Shown one piece after another: positions 24,458 to 39,100 of a DNA stretch of 64,000 nucleotides. The stretch comes from Sinotaia quadrata. Lineage: Eukaryota; Mollusca; Gastropoda; Architaenioglossa; Viviparidae. The position numbers were made by a program, and so were the translations under genes. Numbering within the stretch: position 1 is the first letter of the stretch; each line of letters opens with the position of its first letter. Location: positions 111,083,375 to 111,147,374 of the forward strand of contig CM054179.1 in NCBI GenBank assembly GCA_028829895.1, read 5' to 3'. The notes below the pieces were generated by a model. The model saw only the letters and a list, made by a program, of their open reading frames with translations. It searched no databases and was not told where the DNA came from.

Positions 24458-27400
24458 TGGACAATACTCATCAGTTGCTCTAACATCTTAGTGTTTTCTT
24501 AAAAAGAATGTTTTTTTAAAAACTCATAGGGCTAAGAGAGAAATTGATGTGACTACCAACTCATGATACTTGATTACATATTAATCATTTGTTGTTAAAT
24601 GTGTACATCATGAAGTACAAGTTAGGCTGTTCTTCAACTGATTGCATCATTTCAGTTTGCAAGAAAGGAAATTGCAGTGTGTTCAAAGTGTAGAAAACAA
24701 TTTGCCATCGAAAATTAGACATTTCTTTTTTAACACAAATTATGACAATAATCTGTTGTTTTCAATAAGGCCATTTTTTAAAAATTATGTATATTTATAT
24801 ATCAGTTTTGTTTTAAACAGTACATTCGTACTGACAGTTCACTTTTTGGTATTACTAGGGTGGCACTAGATAAGAAATATGGCACTAGACAATATATTTC
24901 TTAAATTATTTCCATCTTCATATTTTAAATGATTTTGTGTGTGTATTTGTTTCCCTTTTGATATACATGTAATCTACTTCAACTTCCTACTCAGGTCATT
25001 GGATTTTTTTCAGAAATGTCACCAAATAACATTAATTATTTTCTAACTGTTAATTAAATTTCATATGGTCCTCTAAATTTAACATTTCTGAAAGATATAT
25101 TTAAAATGTTTAAGAGCAAAATTACAAACAAGTTTATCACTATTTTTGTGTTTCAGCTAAGAACTTTTAAATCATTGTTCTTTGTTGGAATAGACTGGAA
25201 CAAATTAAACAGCAATGACTTCTAAATAAAAACAGTATATTATTTTAATTTTGAAGGAAAAAATATTGAAGAGATTACTAAACATAAATTATATAAATGG
25301 AAATATATTACTTGCTAATTAAACTTTGGCTTAGCTTCACAAAGAGTTAATTTCTTTTTTAAGCACTGCATTAAATTTCTTATGAATTATTTCATAGAGT
25401 TACCATTTTATACCTGTATAGACCGACCAGTGGGAGCAAAAGTGGTGCCATTGAGTCCTGCAGTCGTTGGTACAAATTTGAATCTGGAATGCCAGGCTAA
25501 TTCTACAAGCCTGCCTGTTGATCATCAGTTGCCACTGATTGTGGAATGGAGGCATGAGGTCAAAAACCAGGACAAGGTTAAAGCTGAAGGAGCTCGCCTG
25601 TTAATACACTCGGTTACACTTCTTGATAAAGAACTGAGTTACGTGTGTCGGGCATCAGATGGCTTGGATTTGTGGTCCAATTATAGTGAGCCCTACATCC
25701 TGCATCCTGAATGTAAGTACATGTAATTTCTTTAATCTTTTGAAATAAAGTGAATGTTGAATTAAATATTTAAAATTTTATTTAACATTTAACTTTTTTT
25801 CAAGACAGATATTAAAATGAGCTGTGGTTAAATATAAATGTCCATGTACTTCATTGATTTCTGTTGAAATGTTAGATTTATGGGACAAGTTAGGGTAAGC
25901 AAATGTGACATAAACTAAGGCGGGGTGGGGGGAAGTAAATGTAAAAATCTAATGAAGAGCTGACAGTCACACTTTCTTACAATTAACATATTTAGGGATT
26001 TATTTTTTTTTAAAACATGAATATTTGAATTTCTCCCTCTTTCACAGTCTTAGTAGTGATCTTTTTAGTTATATATAATTTGCTTTTAGTTCTCCCTTAT
26101 CATTGTCAAAATGTCCTTTGTAAAGGACAGTTATATAGATCTGTATCTTTCAAAATGTGATTGGCTGTTGGTCTGTCTATTTAAGAGGTTTTTCCGTAGG
26201 AGAACAGAGGTTTTTCTCTATAGAAGTACACAGAAGCTTTGACCTAATTCTGACTCAAGGCTACAAGCTACTCTCCCAGGCTATGCTACTAGTTTGACTC
26301 AGCCTAGACCAAGTACTCAGTTGGATGGCTCATCGTCAATCACCAGCTTTGTCTGAGAAGGCATCCACCACAAGACTACAGCTGATCTCTCTTGAAACCT
26401 TATTTAAGGAGAAGTATTGCACTTAATTGCACTGATCCTTTTGGAGACTACAGACTTTCTTATAAACTGACTCTCTTCAGTGCCTGTACTCACTTTAAGA
26501 GCTAAAAACAATTCTGAGTGACTGTATTAGTATCTATATTGTTATTTACAAACGTCTATTCTGTCAACTTTTAAAACATTGTTTTATCTTTTATATTTCA
26601 TTTTCTAATGGTCTCAGTTCACCCCTTTGCTAGTTATTAAAGTCAGCAGTTAGTTCATCAGACTGTTCATTGTATACTCCTTACTATTTTGTTACATATT
26701 AAAATCAATATTCATTCATCTCACTATGCTAATTCTTTAATATACTTTACTTACTAAAGTCAAAAGTTCATTCATCAAAATTTCATTCCTTATTATTTTT
26801 TAACTTATTAAAGTCATTAGTTCAATCATCAGACTCTGTTCACTCATCTAAGTCTTTATAAGTGTGATTAAGTGTGATTGTGAGCAGATCATCTCACTAT
26901 CATCTGATCTATCTATTCAACAGGCCACCAGTTGCATCATTGTGTGACTGGGTTCATATAGAACTAAGCTATAGGATATGAGAAGAATGAGTGTAGCATG
27001 ACACCATCATCTATAGTTGCAATCATCTACCCATAGACCACAATATAAAAGATATTGTTACAATTAGAAGAGATTTACACTGAGCAAACTGTGTGGGATT
27101 AATATTATTACTAATAGAGAAGAAGAAGCAATGTTTCTAGAAGTAGGCAATTGGGAAACAATGAAGCGGATTGAAGGCTGGTCCTTATACATGATAATAC
27201 TGAGTCACATTAAAGCTTTCAAGCCTTTGAGACTTGAGTAGATGCTTCAAAATGATGTAGGCACATTCTAACAAAATGAAAGGAATTTTTTCTCTTCATG
27301 AATTCTGTTTGTGATTGACAGTGAGAACTCTGAAGAGTGCTGATAAATTAGTAACTCTTCTCTGTTCACATTATTTTTTATTAATGTTTACACTTTAAAG

Positions 27401-30400
27401 GTGCAATAACCAGTTGATGCAACACATCACTTAAAAAAATTCTAATGTAGTGATTGTATTTTTAATTTACCAATTTATATATTGGAAGTCACTTAATCTT
27501 GTAGTTGTGTTGATTAAAAGAATGTAGCCTATAAAGGGCCAGACTTTAAATGATCTATATAAAATGTTAATGTATGGCTTTGTTTGTTAGAATGTACTTT
27601 ATTTTAAGAGTCTTAATTCTGTTTATGTTTCATAAATGTAAGAGATTGGATTCAGGCATTTCTTAACTTATAGCACTCATAACAAAGTATATTGTATTAC
27701 TTTCATTAGATGGGGTGTGCTAAACAGCTGTGATATACTTTCACTTCAGGTGTATTGATAAAATTGCTTTAAACTGTTTTCCTGTTTCTTTATGGTTATA
27801 CATCTTTTCAAGGATTTTCTTCTTTCCTGCTTAGATCCTCCCTCTCCTGATGGTATCGTATTTAATCCAGCACGTAGTCTGGTCGAAATCCAAGTAGGCA
27901 GTACCATTTTGCAGAATTGCAGTGTCAGTTGCCTACCCAAATGCAATATCACCTGGCAGAAGGTAAAGCATCAGATTTACAAATAGTCAATTCTGAAGTA
28001 ATGGATAAAATGTGAAAAAGCCTGGAACACGGATAAAGCAAAGCAGTATAATAATAATGTTATGTGTTGAGAGTTTAAGAGGTCCCTTTAACCCCAAAAG
28101 TAAAAGAATACTGCATGGTTATGAACTGGTGTCAAATTGTTTAAATTTTTTTATAAACTGTTTACTTAATTTTGACAAAATCCATCAGTGAAAACGTTTT
28201 TTAATAAATGGCTGCATTTGCCGATCTTATCAGGCAAAGTACAGAATACAAGGCCACAGAACCATTTTCTCCTGATACCTGTAGATGATTATTTATTTAT
28301 AATAAACTATTACTTTTGGAACAAAGTAGTAATTTGCTCCAGTCTAGACATTAATAATTTAGCATAATGCTCTGAACATTTAGTTTTCAATCCATTGACA
28401 CATCCCATGAACTCCCTAACCAATTTCTTGGAGTCCCAGTGAAATTTAATGCAAAGTCCAAATTCAGATTGTTCTTTAGCAGCAATATTAAGGTATATCT
28501 TAATATTGGGGAAAAAAACTACATGGGAAAAATACTACATAAATTAGTTATTAATTTATTAATTTCTTATATTGTTTTTTTTTAAATGATTATATATCAT
28601 CTTTTTCTCCTGGTTTGATGGGAATATCACTTTGGCATCTTGCATCTTTGAAGATAGTTAACTTTAAAGTCTGTTTTGATGATGTTGGCGCCTAAAAGTC
28701 TTAGATAATTGTCTGAAACAGTCTTGCATTAATTGTTTTAGTTTAAATTAATGAAGAAAGTCTATTACAAAATTAAACTTGTGAACTGTCTGTGTTCCGT
28801 TTCGTTTGACTGCAGATTGTGAACATGAATCATGTTGGTGTGAACCCAGGAGGAAGTGTACTTAACATCCCAAACATTGACCGTAGTGGACATGGGACCT
28901 ACATGTGTGTTGCTTCCAATCTCCATGGCAATGCCTCACGTTCTTTCAAGATTGATGTTCAGTGTTGGTTACAAGCTTTGTTATTATCTTTAAGAATACC
29001 AAAAGATTGTGACAAACCAGAAACTGTCCACAGCATTTTCAGATATTTATTGTTGTTATAACTGTTTTGCTATTAGGGTAATTGTATTTAATAATGCATA
29101 AGCATTCTTTGTTAATTAGGCTGCATATTACAATTTGATTTCACAAACAATTTTAAAATGGCAGTAGATTTTCTTATTCTGGTTTCTTTTTCAATGTGTA
29201 CAAATGCAAAAAGCTTGGTGCCAGAGTTAAAGTCTAAGTAGGTTGACATTACCTGCTACCTGTGTGTGTACTAAATAAAGTGATGGATAGCTAGAGCATC
29301 AAATAAATAAGCAAGTTTCAGCAAGATATGCACATTTTCTATTTTTTTCAATGTTCTGATTTCCAAAACCATAATTTATTATGTTTTCTTTGTATGTTTA
29401 TTTATTTATACTTAATTATATGTTTTGATCATAATATTTTAAATATACTTTTTTTTTTGCAGCTGGTCAACTTTTACTTTTTATTTCTTGTTTCAAAACT
29501 GGTTAGTCCTGTAAGCTTAAATTTACTTGTGTTAATATTTTGCCCAAATGAAATTGTGCACTCTTGAGAATTAAAAGAATGCATTTCAAAATTTGTTCAT
29601 ATATATATATATGATCATTCGCTCATATGCTGGAGTTGCTCTAAACATTGTGAGGTCTTGTTTACAGATGCACCCAGTCTTCAGAAAGTGACATTCAATG
29701 CCAAAGAGTTAACAGATCATGAAAATGACATCCTCTCTGTCCAGACTCGTGAAAATGAATCAGTCAGTTTGGCCTGTGTGTTTGACAGCAACCCAGCACC
29801 TAAAGTAGTTTGGTACACCACTCTTGATCGCACAAAACCACTGCTATCAATTAGTCTGGACTCGCGCAGCTCTAGCATAGCATTCAGTAATGGCATAGAG
29901 CAAGCCCTTTACATATCTAACTTTACTATTCACAGAGTCCAATGTGAAGATTTTAAAACATACATGTGTTCTGCCAACAACAGCCTGGGACCCAGCACTG
30001 TGAAATCCGTCAAGTTAAACGTATCATGTAAGTTGATTTTTCGTTGTCTTCTTATGAATTGTTTGGGTTATGTAGATTTATTTAATAATGATGTTGCATA
30101 TGATAGCAGTACCAATTAGGAAAGATTAGTATTAAAGGTGTTGCAGTTGTCTTTTAGTTCCCAGGGCACTTCAAACATTGTTAAATTCTCTAGAGTAGAC
30201 CTGAACCTTAAATCTTGTGACCACCGGATTGGTCTCTGTGTGCACCAAATTTGGCCAGAAAGAACAGAGCCAATCCTGCCACTACGTGTTAAAGGGTTCT
30301 TCAAACACCCATGATACTAATTTTCCAAGATACTTTTCTTTAAGGTACCCTGTAACAAGTAGTGGCAGAATTGGCTCAGTTCTTTCTGAATGATTTTCGT

Positions 30401-33130
30401 GCACACAGAGACCAATACGATGGTCACGAGGTCAATGGAGCTAAACTTTGGCAAACTATTACAACCCAACCCACATAATTGGCCAGATTGCATAAGAGCG
30501 TCAGCATTTGCCAGAGTCTCTGTGCATTGAGATTAGCTACCAAGTGCTTGTGAAACAATGGATCTAAGGTTCGGGTCTACTCTGGAGAATTAACAGTGTT
30601 TGAAGTGCCCTGGTAACTAAAAGATAAATTAAGGGTCCGGAAGCAAACCCCTTGTACTATCACAGTTCCAGTAAACAAGTACTATCAGATATTTAAGTGC
30701 CTGGAACAAAATAATATCATGGGGTATTTAAATACTAGGGAAAAGCACTTTTCCTGAAATGAGTAGTATCATAGGTTTTTGTAGTATTGTGGGTTTTTAA
30801 AGTACCATTCAACAAGTAGTATTGTGGGTTTTTAAAGTACCATTCAACAAGTAGTATTGTGGGTTTTTGAAGTATCATGCAACAAGTAGTATCATGGGTT
30901 TTTAAAGTATCATGCAACAAGTAGTATCTTGGGTTTTTTAGTACCATGCAAAAAGTAATAGCAAGGGTGTTTGAAGTATCTGGAACAAATAGGTGTTATG
31001 TGTTTATGAACCCAGGAACAGAACAGTTACACTAAGTGTCCTGTATCCTAAGGTTTGGGTGGTTGAAATATTTACAAAATATCTTTATCATTAAGTTACT
31101 ATTATGCTTTGCATTTGGTAGCAGTCAGGTTGACAATAATTATGATAATCTGTTTTCTTTATTATTCATCTCTCTCTCTCCCTCTCTCACACATACACAC
31201 ACAAAAACACACACGTTTTTGATAATTTATTTAAGAATTGTACAAGTCATGTAGTAAGCCCAATCAATACTTACAAGTATGATCAAGACAACTGGCACTG
31301 ACACATTGATACTTACCTCACATAACAAGGAGCAATAAATGGTGGCAGCAAAGTGACACTGTGTGATAGAGTTTACTGAAATGGATTTACTGAAAAAAAT
31401 AATTTATAGAGATGGGTCATTACTAAAAGGAATTTAAAGGGGGTTGGCCGGTGTAGGAATTTTTTAAGGGTAAATATGGAGTGAAATACTGTACAAGGTA
31501 AACAGGAAGTTAGGGATACTGAAAGGAATACAATAGGACTAACATAGTCAAATTACAGTTGAAGGCATGTAATAAATAAATACAGCTAGCTGTAGTTTAG
31601 AAGCAGAACCCTTTGTCTGAAAAGTAACTACAGTGGATTAACATAATGTTTATGGTCACTTTCAAAAAAATAGTCACTGTGGGAATATTTATCTAAAAGT
31701 AAATATTGCAGCAATTGTACATATCATTGCTGCTGTTAGTTTGCTTACTAGTTCTCGTCATTATTCATTTACCAGGTCTAGAATACATGGAAACTAGTAA
31801 ATTAGTAAATTTCAATAGTAATAATAAACTCGCCTGAATGAGATGCCTATAGAAGCAAATTAGGATCAGAACTACACTTTTTCAGAATAACTTCTAAATA
31901 AAATTATTAATATTGGTCTATAATAACTTCTGAATGAAATTGTTAATATTGGTCTATAATAACTTCTTAATGAAATTGTTAATATTGGCCTATAATAACT
32001 TCTGAATGAAATTGTTAATATTGGCCTATAATAACTTCTTAAAGAAATTGTTAATATTGTTAATATTGGCCTATAATAATTTCTTGATGAAATTGTTAAT
32101 ATTGGCCTATAATAACTTTTGGATGAAATTGTTAATATTGGCCTATAATAACTTCTAAATGAAAATGTTAAAATTGGCCTATAATAACTTATGAATGAAG
32201 TTGTTAAAATTTGCCTATAATAACTTCTGAATGAAGTTATTAAAATTTGCATATAATAACTTCTGAATGAAGTTGTTAAAATTGGCCTATAATAACTTCT
32301 GAATGAAGTTGTTAAAATTGGCCTATAATAACTTCTGAATGAAGTTGTTAAAATTGGCCTATAAAATGTGCATGTCAGTCATACACTGAATGGTTCAGTA
32401 AATTGTTTTCCAGGTGTGCCCCATAATGTAAAAGGTGAAAGTGGCTTGCAGGAAATCTATTATTTTCCAGTGGATGAACCACTAAACATAACATTCCAGG
32501 TATTTTACTAAGTAACAGCATTTACTAAATAGCAATTTCAGTTCTTTCTCACTTTAAATATTTTATAAAGCAGCATGAATATTGTCATTTGTTTGTTAGG
32601 CAGTTAGTTTGATTATGCAAGCTTAGAAATTGCTTTATATATTAACATCTGAGAAGTCTGTCAAATACTGCAACTTAGCAAACTTTGTGAAGGAATAAAT
32701 ACTTTCTGTGATACAACCCCACCCTAGTTATTGGTTATGATTATTATTATTAGTGATGAGAATCTTAATATATTTTATTAATAATTCTCCAGAAGACACC
32801 ACTCATCTCTCTCACTTAACGGATGTGCAGGTGCTGTAAATTATTTCTCTCTTCCAAGCATTAAAGACAAACATGCACTGTCAAACAATATTTCCATCAG
32901 TGGAAAACTTCTTACCAAAGAAGATAAAGCCATCTTCTTACCAAAGAAGATAAAGAAGATAAAGTCCCCATCCACCCACTATCTCTCCAACATATGATTA
33001 TCAATATGTGTAAGAAGGTCAATAAATTTATTAAATCAATAATCAAATATACTACATGTGAATATAATCAAAAGAATGTTGACATTTACATCACTTCAGT
33101 TTATCCTAGCAAAGACATAAGCAGTTTCAT

Positions 33131-33174
<44 letters not shown>

Positions 33175-36100
33175 ATATAATATATATATATATATACACC
33201 ACACACACATAAACATAATTCATCATAGACCTAAGAGTGGCGTTTTAGAGAAATAATTATAGTCGGTGTACATAACATTTTCAAAAATGGCCACTGTCAC
33301 TAGCACATGTTCACAATCATGCAGTTTGCAACAAGTCACTGTCCTTATTTAGATGGTGGCCTCATGAACCCCTTCTTGACAGGTTAGACAACAGTTCCAG
33401 AATCTTCCCTGTGCTCTCCAAACACACCATAGAAAATTGTCCCGAATTTCCCTTGCGCTATCAAGCACATCAGGAGGAATGTTCCCGAATTTTTATGTAT
33501 GCTATTCAGCATACTACGAGGAATGTTCAAAATAATCTTTGTGAATTCTCAAGACCAAACTCAAGCCACCATTTTCATGGTATTTGCTCTCGAAAACATT
33601 TACAGGAATCAACTTACAGCAACACATTACTGATAGTTCAATGATAACGCTGGATGAACACACTAACATGATCAGTAGAAAACAGTAGTCACTGTAATCT
33701 GAAGCAAAAAAATAGGTGCACTTTTCTCATAAGCTAATGATTGCCTTTATGACTGTCAAATTCAAAGTGATTAGAATATAGACTTTCTTCAACAAAATAT
33801 CTTTTGGTCCATCCTAATTGATTGAGGTTGTTATAAATAAGTGTGAGACTGTTAGTCAGGAAAACTACTCAACCAGTTGGAACTGGTTTAGACTGCATCA
33901 GCAGAATTTATCCACCTGAGTTGTTTACTCTAACTCTTGGCACTTACAAAAATATCATCATAAGCAGTGCCCAAGGTCATGTCACTTTGACATTTAACAG
34001 TTTATATATCAATTAAGTTTAGAAATAGGGATAGTCAAATTTACTCCGCCACACTTTCTAAATTTGAGGAATCACTAATTTAGATTTAATGTTTATCTTC
34101 CGGTTTCATTTGGACGTGATGTTGTATGAACAATAGTTTTGAAGAAATGTAAATTGATAGGTTTCTGTTGTAATTGTTCTTATTCATATTTTTGCAGTAA
34201 CTAAACAGACTAAGAAAGAAAAAAATAAGTCTGTGACAACATGTGTTTCTGCAATCTTTGGGGTGGTAGATCAGTACCTAATTCATTGAATGTTGCTTCT
34301 TTAGGTGGCTAGCTATCCAGCACCTCAAATTTCACACATAACTCTGGAAGACAAAAACAGCAAAACCCGACCTTTGCAGACCCCTTTACACTGGACACAG
34401 AACATTCAGGCAGATCTAATGCAACCATCAATCTCAACAATTGTTCTGACCATGGGAAAACCCACACAAGATTTGTTTAATGGAGTATATTATGTAAACA
34501 TGACCAACAGCGAGGGTTCAGCCATCTTAAAGTTCAGTCTTGTGCCTAAAGGTAAAGTCAAATATTGTTGGTGTTCTGGAGCTATGTTATAAAATGTGTA
34601 AGGGACTATATAGATACTCACTGTGATGTCTTATAAACAAGATAAATATAAAATATTTATTATTACAACACAGGTTGCATCCAGTCAGAACTAAGATGAA
34701 ATGTATTTGACTGATTATAAAGCAGTTTAAAAGTAAAATGTATTTATTACGCTTGATGGTCAACATGCTCCACATCACTTATTTTTACTATTAGATATGC
34801 ATTCTTCATGGATTCTTCCTGTATAAATAAACGCCCTGTGTGTGTTAGATTATTGATTGCAGTGAGTTATTACTTTGCTATTGATAAAATTAATAAACAA
34901 TTATTTCTTTAATAAGTTGCCATTTGAAAGGTATTATTGCAATAATTACTGTAATGGAGGGAGGGAGGGATAAATGGTTGTTAGAAGGAGTGCTCTCCAG
35001 CTGCTGCAAATTTTATTCCAAGGTTGAGGGGTGGGTGTTAGCAGTAAATGTTTACCTACCCATTTATAATTTTCTTGGCATGTTCTCACTTGTTTAGGGT
35101 CTATGTTTTTGACAACAAAATATTGGATTTAAAGTTGAAGTTAGAAGTTACAAGGAAAATATACTCTGGGAAGCTTATTGTTTCAATAGTATCATTATTA
35201 CTTAAATAATGTGTACTCCTGTTATTCTTTCCTATAATTTAATTTGCTGCAAGAACTTGTTGCCATGTTATAGGTATATGCAATGTGTTTCATTTTTTTC
35301 AACAAATTATAACCTTTATTCCCAAGTACCATGAATATGAAATTCATTTTACTACAAGAGGAATATATTGAGAAAACTTAGGCTTATTTATGAATTATTT
35401 TAATAGTTAATTGTCTTTTGTGACAAAATTAATTAAGTTTCTTAAATTACCTGCTTATGATATGTAAATGTACTCATACATTCACTCAAACAAACTTAAT
35501 ACTTGGTTCTCTCAAACAACCATTAAATCTAATTTGCCCTATTATTGTTGTTGTGTAGAAAATGCATATAGGTCCTCCTAAATTACAGTCAAACACGACT
35601 GCCATGATAAGTTTGTATGTACATATAAATCCCCCCAAACAACCATTGATTCTGACTGTCATATTTTGTATGTACTTGTAGGTCCTCCCAAAACAGCTAT
35701 TAATTCTGACTACATATATATGTATATGTACAAATAAGATGTTCCAAACAGCCCTTTATTCTGACTGTCATATTTTGTATGTACTTATAGGTCCTCCCAA
35801 ACAACCATTAATTCTGACTACAGTGGTATATGTGTATGTGCAAATAAGATATTCCAAACAGCCATTAATTCTAACTGTGAAGGTATGCGTGTATATGCAT
35901 GTAAATTGTCCCAAACAGATATTAATTCTGACTGTGAAGGTATGTGTGTATGTGCATGCAAGTTGTCCCAAACAGCCATTAATTCTAACTGTAGTGGTAT
36001 GTGTATAAGTTGTCCTAAACAGTAAATCTGACTGCCATGTTATGTGTGTGTGCATTTGTAGGTTCTCCCAAACAACTTTCAAAGAGTAAATCTAACTGCC

Positions 36101-39100
36101 ATTTAATTTGTGTATGCACTTATAGGTCCTCCTAAACAGCCAGCGAATTTGACTGTTGTTGATGTTGGAGATTCTACAATATCATTACAATGGATTCCTG
36201 GTTTCCATGGTGGCTTTCCTCAGACTTTTTATGTGGAATATCAAGTGGCCACTCAAGACAAGTGGCAAGAAGTGATTGCCAGTAACCAAGTTAGTCAGTT
36301 TTGACAGTATGCATATATTTCTATTTGGGTATGTGCATGTTCACATGCAGATCCATACAAACCATCTTCAAACAGACCAGGAGTCGAATGTACATGGTGG
36401 TGGAAGTCCCCAGAAGATGGTGGCAGATTGTAACATAACTTTAAAACAGTAACAGTTGTGAATATACAGACTAGTAAGCAATAAGATATATAAAAACTCT
36501 GGATTTGCTTAATTTGTTCTTGTGTAATTTATCTCAGTACATGGTATCATTTGTCCTTAGTGTCCAAGTAACAAGCCATCATCAGTGCTAATGTCTTTGT
36601 TATTAGCTGTTCTTATAACCAGAATTACAAATCATTATTAATTTGGATGAAATTGTTGTCTGCAATTTTTGCAGTCAGAATTGCAATTCATTATTAATTT
36701 CATTGAAATTTATATCATCTGTTCTTATAACCAAAATTACAAATCATTATTATTCCAGTAAAATTGATATCAGCTTTTTTAACAGAAATTTCAAATCATT
36801 TATCTATTCAAATAAACTTGTATTAGGCATTCTGCCTATCAGAATCTCAAATCACTACTAGAGCCAGTGTTTATGCTATGTCAACTATTCTTTAAACAGA
36901 AATTTCAAATTATTGTCTATTCAAATAAATTGTTATCCAATATTCTGCTTATCAAAATCTCAAATCACTACTAAAGCTAGCACCTATTTCTGTGGTCACA
37001 ATCACAAATCACCAGAGCCATTATCTTTGCTGCCTATGGTGAGAATCACAAATTGTCGCAAAATAAGACATGTTTCATCTATCTGTGTCAATCTATCAGC
37101 TTATTTGTCTCTGTGTTTATAGGGTTTTGACACTTAATTTATGTTATTGAATATTCATAGTCTTATTTTTCTTTAGTGAGTATTGGTGTACTTGAACGGT
37201 GGTGATGGTTATTTTATGTTATTTATAATTCATTTGCCTCTGGCATGCTTATACAATGATGATTCCTACAAAAATTATGTCACTAGTTTCCAGAGAATTC
37301 CATCAGAAATTTATGAAAGTAGGACTTTACATCTTGTCAGGGAGCCATTAGCTGTCATTCAAACTCTGGACAGAAGTAATGCTTAGGATCATCATGATGC
37401 TGAAAAGGGTTTCCCCTGAGAAAAAATAGTGTCCAATTTTTCAGGAAACAGCAATGCTCTCCAAAAGGGGCTCATCCATTGTCCAGCCAGAAGTGACTTT
37501 AGGGCACCACCCCTCTCACTGCTGTTGGTGAAGTGGGATGAAAGCAACCTTATACTACACTGAGCACTGTAGTCTTGGATACATGAGAGTTGTCACATCT
37601 TGATAAATGAACTCTTTAAATTTTCTACTTTGCACTACTCTACTACATGAGCACTGTACTCTTTGCTACAAGGTTGCACATCACTTTTTGTTACATGAGT
37701 ACTGTACTCTGCTACATTGCAATGTTTGGTTTACAGTGCCAGCATGGTCTTCTGCACTGTGACTTTCTACATTCTTATTTACATGAATTGTTTGGTTTAC
37801 AGTGCCAGCATGGTCTTCTGCACTGTAACTTTCTACATTCTTATTTACATGAATTGTGTTTGGTTTACAGTGCCAGCATGGTCTTCTGCACTGTGACTTT
37901 ATACATTCTTATTTACATGGATTGTGTTTGGTTTACAGTGCCAGCATGGTCTTCTGCACTGTGACTTTCTACATTCTTATTTACATGGATTGTGTTTGGT
38001 TTACAGTGCCAGCATGGTCTTCTGCACTGTGACTTTTGAAGGTAATCAAGATGTCCCCCAGATATTTCTTCTTTAGATACCAAACAGGACTGCTGTACTC
38101 ATGACACAATAAATAGAAATATAAAATATTAATTCACTCATTAGGTCTTTCAGCACTCTTAGGTAGCATTAGATTCACATTTTTAGAACACTTATGTGAA
38201 GCAACCCTTGAAAATCTCATTCACAAGCTCGCAATTTGTGAGTGGAAAAATGTCATTCGCAAGTTCAGAAAATAACAAGTAAGCCTTCATAAGGTAATAT
38301 TTTTTTCACAAAAATCGTGTCTTTTCTATCTACTTTTTAAGAAAATAATTTAATTACTAGCAATCAATTTGATTAGCATTTCAGGTTAGACATAAATTGC
38401 AATTGTCAAGAAATGTAGAATTAGAATAACAATAATAATGTATTTATATGTCTTGAATATGTGCCATGAGTGGACAAGAGACATGCACTTTTTGGAGGCA
38501 TATTTGGCAGAGAGATGCACACACCTTTAGGCATATTGCCAGTTGTACCGAAGTAACTTGGCAATATTAAGATTCAGGAAAATTGATTGCATCAGCAGCA
38601 AAAACCCTGATCTTGTCAGACATCATGTGGCCAACATGGATATACATGTTGTGTGTCAGTTTCCACAGGTTTTGGTTTAGGTTCATTCTTTTAATTTTGT
38701 ATTCATTTAAATCTTCAGTGTCTTTCGTTTATTTGTCACCCACTTCTATAGCTAGTTAAAAAATCTAAATAAATAAATAAAACCTTCAATAAAATAGGTG
38801 ACAATGAAGCAGTCAGATATAATTTTGTTTTTAAAAAGAGTGATCCTGAAACCAATTGTGTGGAATGATCATTGCCCAACCCATCGCAACAAATCAGTGA
38901 ACCTGTAGAGTGGACAAATCATTTGTTACCGGTGTTGAAGTAGAGGTATGTTGTGCAGAAATTAACTTCAGTTGCAAATAAAAAATAAAAAGCAAGGTGG
39001 CAGTGCCTGATTCATAAGTTAGTTTAAATGTATTTATAAAAACTGTAATTGTTAAAATAGAAGTAATGAAACCAAAGTATTTCTTATTTGGATTGGTACC

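Noticed and set aside
25382..25421. Alternative acceptor for receptor exon 3 at 25397 (TTTCATAG)
   Set aside because: The acceptor at 25421 gives a 97-codon phase 1-1 exon like the other Ig exons and avoids inserting LPFYTCID before the domain, though the longer form also keeps frame.
31872..32252. 126-codon minus-strand ORF
   Set aside because: Product of a 36-bp minisatellite; every unit encodes the same short peptide.
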